The notes under the pieces are model-generated. The model was not told where the DNA came from. It did no database searches and worked only from the letters and a program-made list of their open reading frames with translations. From Ruegeria sp. EL01 (GTDB taxonomy: Bacteria > Pseudomonadota > Alphaproteobacteria > Rhodobacterales > Rhodobacteraceae): 64,000 bases of DNA. Made by a program: the position numbers and the translations under genes. Where the stretch lies: positions 124,001 to 188,000 of the forward strand of contig NZ_OMPS01000045.1 in the NCBI RefSeq assembly GCF_900313035.1, written 5' to 3'. This document shows positions 56,426 through 64,000 of the stretch, piece after piece (position 1 is the first letter of the stretch; each line of letters begins with the position of its first letter).

Positions 56426-56971
56426 ATGCGTATGAAAACTTCGGATGAAGATCTGGCCTTGGCGGCCTCTGGCGGCGACGCGGACGCGTTTGCCACGCTT
56501 CTAGCGCGCCACTATGATCGCGTGTTCCGCCTGGCGTTTCGATTGACCGGGCGTGCGGAGCGGGCCGAGGATCTGACGCAGGACATTTGCGCGGCACTCC
56601 CGGTTAAAATCGCCGGATTCCGAGCTCAGGCGAAATTCACCACCTGGCTTTATCGCGTCGTCGTCAACGCCGCAGAAGACGTCCGCCGCCGCCATGCCAG
56701 CCATGACCGTGCCGCCGCCGGGTGGGGGGACGTCGAACGCCTACGTCGGGCAGAGGCAGCCGAAACGACCGAGGCAATGGACTGGTTACACCATGCAATG
56801 CGGTCCTTGCCTGACGAATTGCAAGATACGTTGGCCCTGACATTGGACGAAGAAATGACCCATGCGGACGCGGCCGACATTCTGGGCATCTCCGAAGGAA
56901 CGGTGTCATGGCGGATGTCCGAGATACGCAAACGCTTACGAGCCATGCGACAAGAGGAGCTGGCGCAATGA
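56426..56971 (+). CDS. ECF-type RNA polymerase sigma factor
   Basis: Sigma factor of 181 residues from ATG 56426. An ATG 2 codons later is equally possible, and neither has a strong ribosome site. Region 2 reads AERAEDLTQDICAALPVKI and WLYRVVVNAAEDVRRRH. Region 4 has the helix-turn-helix HADAADILGISEGTVSWRM. It overlaps the VWA-protein gene (ATGA). A TTGACC near 56395 may belong to its own promoter. This ECF / VWA pairing recurs in proteobacteria. Confidence 0.87.
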   Translation: MRMKTSDEDLALAASGGDADAFATLLARHYDRVFRLAFRLTGRAERAEDLTQDICAALPVKIAGFRAQAKFTTWLYRVVVNAAEDVRRRHASHDRAAAGWGDVERLRRAEAAETTEAMDWLHHAMRSLPDELQDTLALTLDEEMTHADAADILGISEGTVSWRMSEIRKRLRAMRQEELAQ

Positions 56972-58950
56972 CTAACGAATTTGACGATCTGAAAGCTCTG
57001 ATGGATGCAGCGACGCCTGCACCCGATGCCCGTCGCCGTGCTGAAAATCTGGAACTGGCACAGGAAAATTTCGCGCGCGCCCAAGGATCGCGTGCCGGGA
57101 TGCGTCCCACTGTTAAGCGAGGCCTGATAGCCCGCCTGACAGAAGGAGCGAAATCCATGTTGAATACCCTCTCACATCGCGGCGTGTTGACCGCAACCAC
57201 TGCAATCGCCGCCGTGGCTTTGGTCATGATCGTGCCGCAGACCCGGGACTATGTGGTTGATCCAACCACTTGGACTGAAAGTCGGGTCGCGCTGCCAAAA
57301 CCGGAAACTTCAAAGACGGATGATGAAGCCGATATGTCGGCTGACCTGCTTGGCGAAAGCATAGAAGAGTCGATTGCCGAAACTCCGCTGGTGACCGAAA
57401 CAAAGCCGGCTTTGGCACCATCGCCGAGACAACAGAAGTTGAGTGCTGCGGTGCCCGAGGTTCAAAATGGCCAGACTGCCGGTATTGGCAGCAGCGCGCT
57501 TTATGAGTCGGCGGACGCTGCGGATCTTCGGTCGCTACCCGGTTTGGTTCCGGATCAAAACACTGAGGCCTATGCAAACGCTGATACAAACTCGCTGAAA
57601 GTCACTGCTGACGAGCCGGTCTCGACCTTCTCGATTGACGTTGATACTGCATCTTACTCGATTGTCAGGTCTTCGCTGATGAACGGTCACATGCCGCCCA
57701 AGGACGCGGTGCGGGTGGAAGAGATGGTGAACTATTTCCCATACACCTATCCCGCCCCCGATGACGGCGCGCCGTTCCGTTCGACAATCACTGTGTCTCC
57801 GACACCGTGGAACGACGGCACACAGCTTGTCCATATAGGTATTCAGGGCGCATTGCCCGAGATTGAGGATCGCCCACCACTGAACCTTGTGTTCCTGATC
57901 GATACGTCTGGGTCTATGCAGGACGCCAACAAACTGCCGTTGCTCAAACAATCCTTCCGGCTTTTGTTGTCCGAACTGCGACCCGAGGATCAGGTGTCTA
58001 TCGTAACCTACGCGGGCAGCGCCGGGCAGGTTTTGGAACCAACAGCAGCGTCTGATCGCACGAAGATCCTGAACGCATTGGAGCAGCTGGAGGCTGGCGG
58101 GTCGACCGCCGGGCAGGCGGGGCTGCAGCAAGCTTATCAGGTGGCGGAAGGTATGGCAGAGGAAGGCGATGTAACGCGCGTGATCCTTGCCACGGACGGG
58201 GATTTCAACGTTGGCCTGTCTGATCCGGACGCGTTGAAGGACTTCATCGCAGACAAACGCGACAGCGGCACATTCCTGAGCGTTCTGGGCTTTGGCCGAG
58301 GCAACCTGGATGACGCGACGATGCAGGCGCTGGCCCAAAACGGAAACGGGCAGGCGGCTTATGTCGACACGCTTAATGAGGCGCGCAAGGTTTTGGTGGA
58401 CCAATTGACAGGTGCGTTGTTCCCAATTGCCAATGACGTAAAGATTCAGGTGGAATTCAACCCGGCACAGATCGCCGAGTACCGTTTGATCGGGTATGAA
58501 ACCCGCGCCCTCCGGCGTGAGGATTTCTCGAACGATAAGGTCGATGCGGGTGATATTGGCGCAGGCCACAGCGTGACCGCTGTTTATGAGGTCACTCCTG
58601 TAGGATCAGACGCCATTCGCAATACCCCATTGCGATATGCCTCGGATCCGAAACCGGAAGGCTCAGACGAGATCGGATTTTTCAAATTGCGTTACAAGAC
58701 ACCTGGTGCAAGCGAAAGCCAATTGATCGAGCAGCCAATTTTGCCTGGTCAGGCCCCAGCGGATGACGACGTAAGGTTTTCTTATGCGATTGCCGGGTTT
58801 GGTCAACTGCTGCGCGGGGGCCCCTATCTGGGTGACTGGTCGTACGACGACGCAATAGCACTGGCGAATACGGCCAAGGGCGAAGATCCGTTTGGATACA
58901 GAATCGAGGCCGTCACACTGATGCGTTTGGCCGAGGCTCTATCGCGTTAA
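56968..58950 (+). CDS. VWA-domain membrane protein (YfbK-like), anti-sigma candidate
   Basis: Protein of 660 residues. A cytoplasmic N-terminal segment of about 75 residues precedes one helix (TATTAIAAVALVMIVP) and a linker rich in Pro, Glu and Thr. The YfbK N-terminal domain (EEMVNYFPYTYPAP) leads to a von Willebrand factor A domain with the metal site DTSGSM and ILATDGDFNVG. A C-terminal YfbK-type domain (DDVRFSYAIAGFGQLLRGG) closes the protein. The short N-terminal part is where sigma binding would be expected. It is coupled to the ECF sigma gene by a 4-base overlap. A ligand for the VWA domain is not known. Confidence 0.85.
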   Translation: MTNEFDDLKALMDAATPAPDARRRAENLELAQENFARAQGSRAGMRPTVKRGLIARLTEGAKSMLNTLSHRGVLTATTAIAAVALVMIVPQTRDYVVDPTTWTESRVALPKPETSKTDDEADMSADLLGESIEESIAETPLVTETKPALAPSPRQQKLSAAVPEVQNGQTAGIGSSALYESADAADLRSLPGLVPDQNTEAYANADTNSLKVTADEPVSTFSIDVDTASYSIVRSSLMNGHMPPKDAVRVEEMVNYFPYTYPAPDDGAPFRSTITVSPTPWNDGTQLVHIGIQGALPEIEDRPPLNLVFLIDTSGSMQDANKLPLLKQSFRLLLSELRPEDQVSIVTYAGSAGQVLEPTAASDRTKILNALEQLEAGGSTAGQAGLQQAYQVAEGMAEEGDVTRVILATDGDFNVGLSDPDALKDFIADKRDSGTFLSVLGFGRGNLDDATMQALAQNGNGQAAYVDTLNEARKVLVDQLTGALFPIANDVKIQVEFNPAQIAEYRLIGYETRALRREDFSNDKVDAGDIGAGHSVTAVYEVTPVGSDAIRNTPLRYASDPKPEGSDEIGFFKLRYKTPGASESQLIEQPILPGQAPADDDVRFSYAIAGFGQLLRGGPYLGDWSYDDAIALANTAKGEDPFGYRIEAVTLMRLAEALSR

Positions 58951-58957
58951 ACTAAGG

Positions 58958-58983
58958 GGCGGGTCGCAGTGCTGTGACCCGCC
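58958..58983. terminator. Bidirectional terminator-like hairpin
   Basis: GGCGGGTC at 58958-58965 pairs with GACCCGCC at 58976-58983; the loop holds CAG-TG-CTG, which extends the stem further. It lies between the convergent VWA-protein gene and the Mla lipoprotein gene, where it can serve both. No long T run is present on either side. Confidence 0.6.
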
Positions 58984-58992
58984 GGCGCACTC

Positions 58993-59649
58993 TCAGTTTA
59001 TGGATGGTCGTGGGTTACTGGCGGCATGCGAGTTGATCTTGCGAACGCTCCATTCCACGGCATCCCGCATGGTTCCTCCCAACGCAGCATCAAATGCCTT
59101 GACCAGATCTGGTGTCTGGTCACTGGCCGAAACCACGTTTTCCTGAAACGAACTGGATGCGATGATTTTGTCTTCGAACTCGTCGACGATCTTGATGTTC
59201 ATCCGCACTTCAACACGCACGGTTTTTGTGTCTTCGGTTTCGGAAACCACAACGCCTTGAAACTCGCGCAGGTCGGGTACGATGACATAGTCCGCGCGCA
59301 GCCCAACAGTCGAGCGGCCGACCGCTGCCACCTTGCCAGAGTTTTCATAGCTTTCGACCATCAACGCCTGAACGATTAGCGGAGCACGGTCGACCCAGCG
59401 GGCACGCGGCAGGTATTGTACCTGCAGCGGGGTTGGCTGAACTGCGATTTGATCTGTATTCACTGCCGCCGTCGCAGTTGGTTCCTGAACCACAATCTGC
59501 TTTTGTATCTTCGGCAGCGACGACGAAAAGGTACTTTTGGGCGTCAACAGATAAAGATCGTTTGGCTTGGCTGCTTGCTGCAATGTTCCCAAGCCAGCGC
59601 AGCCGCCAAGCGCCGCTATCATCAGGGTCAGAACGAAAGGCCTAATCAT
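58993..59649 (-). CDS. PqiC-like / ABC-type transport auxiliary lipoprotein
   Basis: Lipoprotein of 218 residues. The lipobox LGGC places the lipidated cysteine at residue 17. The mature part (YLLTPKSTF, then VQYLPRARWVDRAPLIVQAL) matches the PqiC/DUF330 family, which works with MCE-domain lipid transport. It is the last gene of the Mla operon and its ATG overlaps the mlaD stop. No MlaC-like carrier is encoded, so this lipoprotein may take over the link to the outer membrane. Confidence 0.85.
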   Translation of the reverse strand: MIRPFVLTLMIAALGGCAGLGTLQQAAKPNDLYLLTPKSTFSSSLPKIQKQIVVQEPTATAAVNTDQIAVQPTPLQVQYLPRARWVDRAPLIVQALMVESYENSGKVAAVGRSTVGLRADYVIVPDLREFQGVVVSETEDTKTVRVEVRMNIKIVDEFEDKIIASSSFQENVVSASDQTPDLVKAFDAALGGTMRDAVEWSVRKINSHAASNPRPSIN

Positions 59650-60962
59650 TGACGAAACTCCGATGCTTGGGTGCCCAGAAGGAAACGTGCCGGGTCACGT
59701 TCGACCTTGTCTACCAACCGATCGAGGCTGATGACCAGCCGCTGGGATTCTTCGACGAACCGAACGAATTGCGGTAGCCCCACACGCAGGAAGTCCGAAA
59801 CCTGTCGGCGGTTTGTCTGGACGATGCCGTCGATTGTTCCCAACAATTCCGACGCGGAATTTGATGCACTGAGAACGTCGTCTGAAATCTTGTCGATCTT
59901 TTCCGTGATGTTCGACACGGTCTCCGTGACCTGATTTGCCGCCTTACGGATATCTTCCGCAACCGGAGCCACGTCTTCATCCATCACTCGGTTTGCCGAG
60001 TCGAATGCGCGTTCGGCTGATGTAAGCGTGCTTTTCGCCGTGTCCATCGCCGAGGTGATCGACCCCAGCGTCTTGTTTGCGTTCAGCACGGTTTCGGTAA
60101 CAACCTCAAGCGTTACACTACCTTCGTCGGACAGACGCGTCAGGCGTTCAGCCAGCTGCGAACCATGCTCGATAAAGGGCCGGATATCTTCTTTCAAAAC
60201 GGAGTCAGCCGTCGCCAGGGTCGTCTTGGCTTCATCCAGGGCCAGCTTGGCTGAATCCGATGCGGTTTTGACGGACTTTAGGGTATCTGTGCCGGTCTTT
60301 AGCGTTGTTTCGGCTGTGTCGATCAACGGATCCAAACGTTTTGAGAACTCTCCAATGTCCTTTGCGACCTGGCCAACGTCATTGGCCACGGATTCAAAGC
60401 TGGTCAGCGTTTTGTCCAGTTTACCTGTGGCTGAGGACAGGTTGTCCAGAATACTGCTGACAGCTTCGCGGTTCTTGTCATCAACCACCTTGTTGAGGCT
60501 GTCCAGCAAAGTCACTGCCTCGTCCAGAACCTTTGGTGCACCTTCAAACAGGGACTGAATCGTGCTGCGTTTGCTTTTGATCACGCTGTTCTGCGCCAAT
60601 CGCTCGGCGGTTGCTGATCCTCCTGTAAGCTCGACGTAGCCAACGCCGGTAACGCCCAGCGACTGTAACTGTGCAATTGTCTCTGAGGTGACGGGGATAT
60701 CGGCATCTACTTCGATCCGTACCCGTACCTTAGACGGGTCGTCTTTATCCAGATTCAGCGATATCACCTGCCCCACCGGCAGGCCGTTGTAGTTGACGCC
60801 GCCTGCCGCAGACAAACCCGAGACATTGCCGAACAGCACATCATAATAAGCGTATTGGCGGGTGACCTCGAATTTGGCGAGCCATAGGAAAAAGCCGAAC
60901 GCGCCCAGAATCCCCGCAAGGGTGAACGCTCCGATCAGGATGTAGTTTGCTCGGGTTTCCAT
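59646..60962 (-). CDS. mlaD: MlaD-like MCE domain protein
   Basis: Protein of 438 residues with one N-terminal membrane helix (about 8-30) and an MCE domain (VLFGNVSGLSAAGGVNYNGLPVGQV to about 125). The remaining 300 residues are long coiled-coil helices with many Asp/Thr-Ser-Glu repeats, a form typical of MCE proteins that span part of the periplasm. I chose ATG 60962 because AGAGG precedes it. It is the substrate-binding subunit of the MlaFE transporter for phospholipid movement between the two membranes. Confidence 0.88.
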   Translation of the reverse strand: METRANYILIGAFTLAGILGAFGFFLWLAKFEVTRQYAYYDVLFGNVSGLSAAGGVNYNGLPVGQVISLNLDKDDPSKVRVRIEVDADIPVTSETIAQLQSLGVTGVGYVELTGGSATAERLAQNSVIKSKRSTIQSLFEGAPKVLDEAVTLLDSLNKVVDDKNREAVSSILDNLSSATGKLDKTLTSFESVANDVGQVAKDIGEFSKRLDPLIDTAETTLKTGTDTLKSVKTASDSAKLALDEAKTTLATADSVLKEDIRPFIEHGSQLAERLTRLSDEGSVTLEVVTETVLNANKTLGSITSAMDTAKSTLTSAERAFDSANRVMDEDVAPVAEDIRKAANQVTETVSNITEKIDKISDDVLSASNSASELLGTIDGIVQTNRRQVSDFLRVGLPQFVRFVEESQRLVISLDRLVDKVERDPARFLLGTQASEFRQ

Positions 60963-60967
60963 CGCCT

Positions 60968-61783
60968 CTACCTGTCCTGCCCCTTCTGTTGTGCCGCGCG
61001 GGCACGGGGGCCTGTGAAGTACTCTTTCACCCAAGGATGGTCGACCTTGGTCATGTCTTCTATCGGACCTTCGACCAGCACGCGTTTTTCTGCAAGCACC
61101 GCGATACGGTCACAGATGGCGTACAGACTGTCCAGATCATGGGTGACCATGAAAACCGTCAGTCCAAGCGCCTGCTGCAATTCGCCAATCAGGTCATCAT
61201 AGGCGGCGGCGCCAATCGGGTCCAAGCCGGCCGTAGGTTCGTCCAAAAACACAATTTCCGGGTCCAAAGCCAGCGCGCGCGCCAAAGCGGCACGTTTACG
61301 CATGCCGCCCGACAGTTCGGACGGAAACTTGCCACAGCTTAATTGTGGCAAGCCAACGAGGCTGATTTTGAGCGCCCCAAGCGCCTCCATCAGGCTTTCG
61401 CTGATGCCGGTATGTTCGCGCAGCGGAGCCATGACATTTTGCAAAACTGTCAATGAAGAGAACAACGCACCGTCCTGAAAAGCGACGCCCCAATGCCGTT
61501 CGATCCTTCGGCGATCTTCTTCTGGGCCGTTCAGAACGTCTACGCCCAAAACCTCGATACTGCCCGCCGCAGGTCTGTTCAGCCCTACGATCGTGCGAAG
61601 CAGAACGGATTTACCTGTGCCCGAACCGCCGACAATACCCAGAACCTCGCCGCGCCAAACATCGAGGTTTAGATCGTCATGCACCACTTGCGGGCCAAAC
61701 TGATTTCGCAGGCCGCGCACGCGGATGACGGCATCACGTTGTGCGCCCGCCTGCGTGTTTTGCTGTTGAACCGTGCCATCCAT
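60968..61783 (-). CDS. mlaF: Mla-type lipid transporter ATPase
   Basis: ABC ATPase of 271 residues. Walker A is GGSGTGKS, the signature is LSGGMRKRAALARAL and Walker B is IVFLDEPTAGLD; the MlaF-like ending VKEYFTGPRARA is present. The start lies 1 base after the mlaE stop and the stop lies 5 bases before the mlaD start, so all are co-expressed. It drives phospholipid movement with the MlaE permease. Confidence 0.92.
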   Translation of the reverse strand: MDGTVQQQNTQAGAQRDAVIRVRGLRNQFGPQVVHDDLNLDVWRGEVLGIVGGSGTGKSVLLRTIVGLNRPAAGSIEVLGVDVLNGPEEDRRRIERHWGVAFQDGALFSSLTVLQNVMAPLREHTGISESLMEALGALKISLVGLPQLSCGKFPSELSGGMRKRAALARALALDPEIVFLDEPTAGLDPIGAAAYDDLIGELQQALGLTVFMVTHDLDSLYAICDRIAVLAEKRVLVEGPIEDMTKVDHPWVKEYFTGPRARAAQQKGQDR

Positions 61784-61784
61784 A

Positions 61785-62909
61785 TCAGACCCCGATCTGC
61801 GAGAAGAAAATCGAGAACATTGCGTCGATTGCGATCACCATAAAGATGGATTGGACAACCGAAGCCGTCGTGCGCTGACCAACGCTTTGGGACGAGCCTT
61901 TGACCTGCATAGCCTGCCAGCACGCGATGACCCCTATGACCAGTGCAAAAAACGGCGCCTTGATCAGACCGACAGCCAGTTGCCACACGTCGGTGTTTTC
62001 CTTCAGACGAGTTACGAACATTCCGGGGCTGACGCCCAGATCAATCCAGCTCATCAATGCACCGCCAAAAAGTCCGGCCATGTCCGCGACAAATCCGAGG
62101 ATGGGCAGCATGATCAAAAGCGCAAGCACTCGGGGGATGACCAGCACTTCGATCGGGTCCAGCCCCAATGTGCGCATGGCATCAATCTCTTCCTGCACCT
62201 TCATTGAACCGATCGAGGCCGTGAAGGCCGAGCCGGACCGACCTGCAACGATGATTGCCGTCAGCAAAATACCCAGTTCGCGCAGAATAGAGATCGAGAT
62301 CAGCTCGACCACAAAAATTTCCGCACCGAATTGTTTCAGCTGGGTCGCGCCCTGAAAGGCCAGAACGACCCCGATCAGAAACCCCATGAGCGCGACGATG
62401 GGCAGGGCCTTAAACCCGGTTTCTTCCATGTGCGTGACCAAAGCGGCGCGACGCAGGCGCCAAGGTCGCAGAAGCGTACGCACCAGCCGGTCGAGTGTTA
62501 GCCCGAGGAACCCCAATATGGACAGAGTGTCCTGCCACGTCCCGTAAGTACCTTGTCCAATGTGTGCGACCCAGTCTGTAAAGCCACGTGGTTTGGCTAG
62601 CTTGCCGGGATCACTGGGGATATTGTGGGACACCGTATCGATCAGTGCCGCATGGGCTGGCAGGACCCCCTTGAACTGAAGTGTCGCGCCATTGGACGTG
62701 AAGCGCCCTGCCAGATCCGCGACCAACCATGCGCCGCCAGTGTCGAGAGCATCAACGTCTGTCAAATCAAGTGTGACCGGGCCATCCGACGGGTGGATCG
62801 CGGCAAAGTCGTTTTCAACGGTTTCCAGCGATTGCGTCAGCATCTCACCGGCAATACGCACCAACGTGCCGTCGCTGTTTCGCTCGGATGTTATCTTAGG
62901 CGGCGTCAT
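61785..62909 (-). CDS. mlaE: Mla-type permease with N-terminal STAS domain
   Basis: Protein of 374 residues from ATG 62909; a GTG 8 codons upstream is an alternative and neither has a clear ribosome site. Residues 1-95 form a STAS-like domain (VTLDLTDVDALDTGGAWLVADLA), which in E. coli is the separate protein MlaB. The remainder is the MlaE permease (GFLIGVVLAFQGATQLKQFGAEIFV and GRSGSAFTASIGSMKVQEEIDAM in short parts). The fusion replaces mlaB and is common in alphaproteobacteria. It is the first gene of the operon. Confidence 0.9.
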   Translation of the reverse strand: MTPPKITSERNSDGTLVRIAGEMLTQSLETVENDFAAIHPSDGPVTLDLTDVDALDTGGAWLVADLAGRFTSNGATLQFKGVLPAHAALIDTVSHNIPSDPGKLAKPRGFTDWVAHIGQGTYGTWQDTLSILGFLGLTLDRLVRTLLRPWRLRRAALVTHMEETGFKALPIVALMGFLIGVVLAFQGATQLKQFGAEIFVVELISISILRELGILLTAIIVAGRSGSAFTASIGSMKVQEEIDAMRTLGLDPIEVLVIPRVLALLIMLPILGFVADMAGLFGGALMSWIDLGVSPGMFVTRLKENTDVWQLAVGLIKAPFFALVIGVIACWQAMQVKGSSQSVGQRTTASVVQSIFMVIAIDAMFSIFFSQIGV

Positions 62910-63116
62910 GGCAACATGTGAAGTGAAACGCACAAGGGCTGCAACGGCTTTGTGGCACCCAATCGGGAATTGAGTGCTCAGAATGGCGTTCGTGCGACAC
63001 CGGGCGACAAGAATTATCGATTTTCCAGTACACTCTGTGATCTATTCACTTGTGTCACCGGGTGGCGATGTTATCTTTGTCCCTGTTATTGTATTTTTGT
63101 TATTCGGTTGTGTTTC

Positions 63117-63521
63117 ATGTCTGACCATCAAGCAAATGTTGATGTCGAAATCGGGTCCGAGCGGGGCTTTGGGTTCGTCTTTACTGCAGTCTTCCTGATC
63201 ATTGCCCTGTGGCCGCTTTGGGGCGGTGGTACAGTGCGTTGGATTCCGCTGGTCATTGCTGCCATCATTCTGGCTTTGACCTTTTTTGCCCCGAAAACGC
63301 TGACCAAGCCCAATCGGCTTTGGTTCAAGTTTGGGATGTTGCTGGGCGCTATCGTTGCGCCTGTTGTGATGTTCCTTGTTTTCATAACCACATTTGTGCC
63401 GTTTGGCGTCTTTGTACGCCTGTTTGGCAAAGATCTTTTGTCTGAGAAATTAGACAGTTCAGCAAAAAGCTATTGGGTTGATCGCACGGATCAGCCCGGC
63501 AGCATGAAACAGCAGTTTTAA
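63117..63521 (+). CDS. SxtJ-family membrane protein
   Basis: Small membrane protein of 134 residues with three or four hydrophobic helices (about 18-35, 41-56, 70-95). FAPKTLTKPNRLWFKFGMLLG in the middle and VPFGVFVRLFGKDLL are typical of SxtJ-like proteins. I chose ATG 63117, where the family resemblance begins. In many bacteria it precedes a DUF5989 protein and a carbamoyltransferase, exactly as here. Its role in that system is not known. Confidence 0.75.
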   Translation: MSDHQANVDVEIGSERGFGFVFTAVFLIIALWPLWGGGTVRWIPLVIAAIILALTFFAPKTLTKPNRLWFKFGMLLGAIVAPVVMFLVFITTFVPFGVFVRLFGKDLLSEKLDSSAKSYWVDRTDQPGSMKQQF

Positions 63522-63538
63522 AGAAGGGAGAACCAGGC

Positions 63539-63688
63539 GTGACATTCGTTTCCGAGCTCTGGTCATTTATGAGGGTCAGAAAAAAGTTTTGGCTGTTGCC
63601 CATCCTGATTGTGTTGGGTCTGTTTGGCGGTCTGATTGTACTTAGCCAAGGTTCGGCAATCGCTCCGTTCATCTATACGCTGTTCTGA
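63539..63688 (+). CDS. DUF5989-like small membrane protein
   Basis: Protein of 49 residues starting at GTG with GGGAG upstream. It is a short hydrophobic chain: MRVRKKFWLLPILIV, then LFGGLIVLSQGSAIAPFIYTLF. The Trp/Phe-rich start (VSELWSFM) and single membrane helix match the DUF5989 type that lies between SxtJ and carbamoyltransferase genes. The gap to the next gene is 4 bases, so it belongs to that operon. Confidence 0.75.
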   Translation: MTFVSELWSFMRVRKKFWLLPILIVLGLFGGLIVLSQGSAIAPFIYTLF

Positions 63689-63692
63689 TCCT

Positions 63693-64000
63693 ATGACGTA
63701 TATTTTAGGCATATCAGCGCTGTATCATGACAGCGCAGCAGCTTTGCTGTGCGACGGTAAGATCATTGCCGCCGCCCAGGAAGAACGCTTTACCCGTCGC
63801 AAACACGACCCGGGTTTCCCTGAAAAGGCCATCGAATATGTGTTGGCCGAATCAGGGGTTACCCTTGCCGATGTGGACAATGTTGTCTTTTACGACAAAC
63901 CGTTTCTGAAGTTCGAACGCCTGATCGAAACCTATATTGCGGTCGCGCCGCGCGGTTTTAATTCGTTCCGAATGGCGATGCCGGTCTGGTTGCGAGAGAA
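63693..64000 (+). CDS. Carbamoyltransferase, NodU/CmcH family (C-terminus cut by window edge)
   Basis: The first 102 residues are visible. MTYILGISALYHDSAAALL followed by AAAQEERFTRRKHDPGFP is the N-terminal Kae1-like nucleotide-binding start of the NodU/CmcH carbamoyltransferase family. These enzymes carbamoylate sugars, antibiotics or toxins using carbamoyl phosphate and ATP. It is the third gene of the SxtJ-DUF5989 row. The substrate cannot be read. The true length should be near 600 residues and most lies beyond the window. Confidence 0.87.
   Translation, partial: MTYILGISALYHDSAAALLCDGKIIAAAQEERFTRRKHDPGFPEKAIEYVLAESGVTLADVDNVVFYDKPFLKFERLIETYIAVAPRGFNSFRMAMPVWLRE

Noticed and set aside
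57535..58569. A 344-codon open frame opposite the VWA-protein gene
   Set aside because: Shadow of the coding strand; no start signal or family resemblance.

Overview
The window looks like chromosomal DNA of an alphaproteobacterium, most likely the Roseobacter group of the Rhodobacterales. This rests on gene content: a pobA-pcaCHG-BKACE-pcaDB aromatic operon under PcaQ, a psd-pssA-pmtA phosphatidylcholine set, TRAP transporters, an IalB-family protein, tandem crcB genes and an alphaproteobacterial-type Mla operon. No tRNA, rRNA, CRISPR array or complete insertion sequence was seen. Genes are dense and many are joined by 4-base ATGA overlaps.

Layout. 1-3.7 kb (minus): ABC-2 exporter ATPase and permease, histidine kinase and response regulator, the last cut by the window edge. 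4.0-4.8 kb: a 3' remnant of soxZ beside a ccdAB toxin-antitoxin pair. 5-7.3 kb: a MipA/OmpV outer-membrane protein and a membrane-anchored AraC regulator. 7.5-17.1 kb: pcaQ, divergent from a long operon for 4-hydroxybenzoate and protocatechuate breakdown that ends in a TRAP transporter. 17.1-19.4 kb: a glutathione transferase / NTF2-like / tautomerase operon with a divergent LysR gene. 19.5-25.3 kb: a membrane class III adenylate cyclase, then an autotransporter-IalB-TIGR03032 gene row. 25.4-29.8 kb: a DEAD-box helicase and the phospholipid genes. 30.0-33.5 kb: a YceI-cytochrome c fusion divergent from an ECF sigma / anti-sigma pair and a DUF1612-like gene. 33.5-39.7 kb: sugar-nucleotide genes (ugd, manC, galU) around decayed gmd and fcl genes and a DUF2793 protein. 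40-45.4 kb: an Opp/Dpp peptide transporter. 45.8-47.1 kb: a lytic transglycosylase. 47.2-53.8 kb: cyoABCD quinol oxidase and an EmrAB-like exporter. 53.8-54.5 kb: two crcB genes. 54.8-59 kb: an FMN glutamate-synthase-like protein and an ECF sigma / VWA pair. 59-62.9 kb: an Mla lipid transport operon. 63.1-64 kb: an SxtJ-DUF5989-carbamoyltransferase trio, cut by the window edge.

How parts work together. PobA makes protocatechuate, PcaHG opens its ring, and PcaB, PcaC and PcaD carry it to beta-ketoadipate. No pcaIJ or pcaF follows; instead a BKACE enzyme sits inside the operon and may finish the pathway by another reaction. Psd and PssA make phosphatidylethanolamine and PmtA methylates it. ManC still makes GDP-mannose, but gmd and fcl, which would turn it into GDP-fucose, each keep recognisable ends with the middle lost.

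The observations most worth following up are the autotransporter-IalB-TIGR03032 row, the BKACE in the pca operon, the YceI-cytochrome c fusion beside the sigma / anti-sigma pair, the gmd/fcl decay, and the palindrome-rich 467-base region upstream of oppA. All functions are assigned by reading the sequence; no database search was run.
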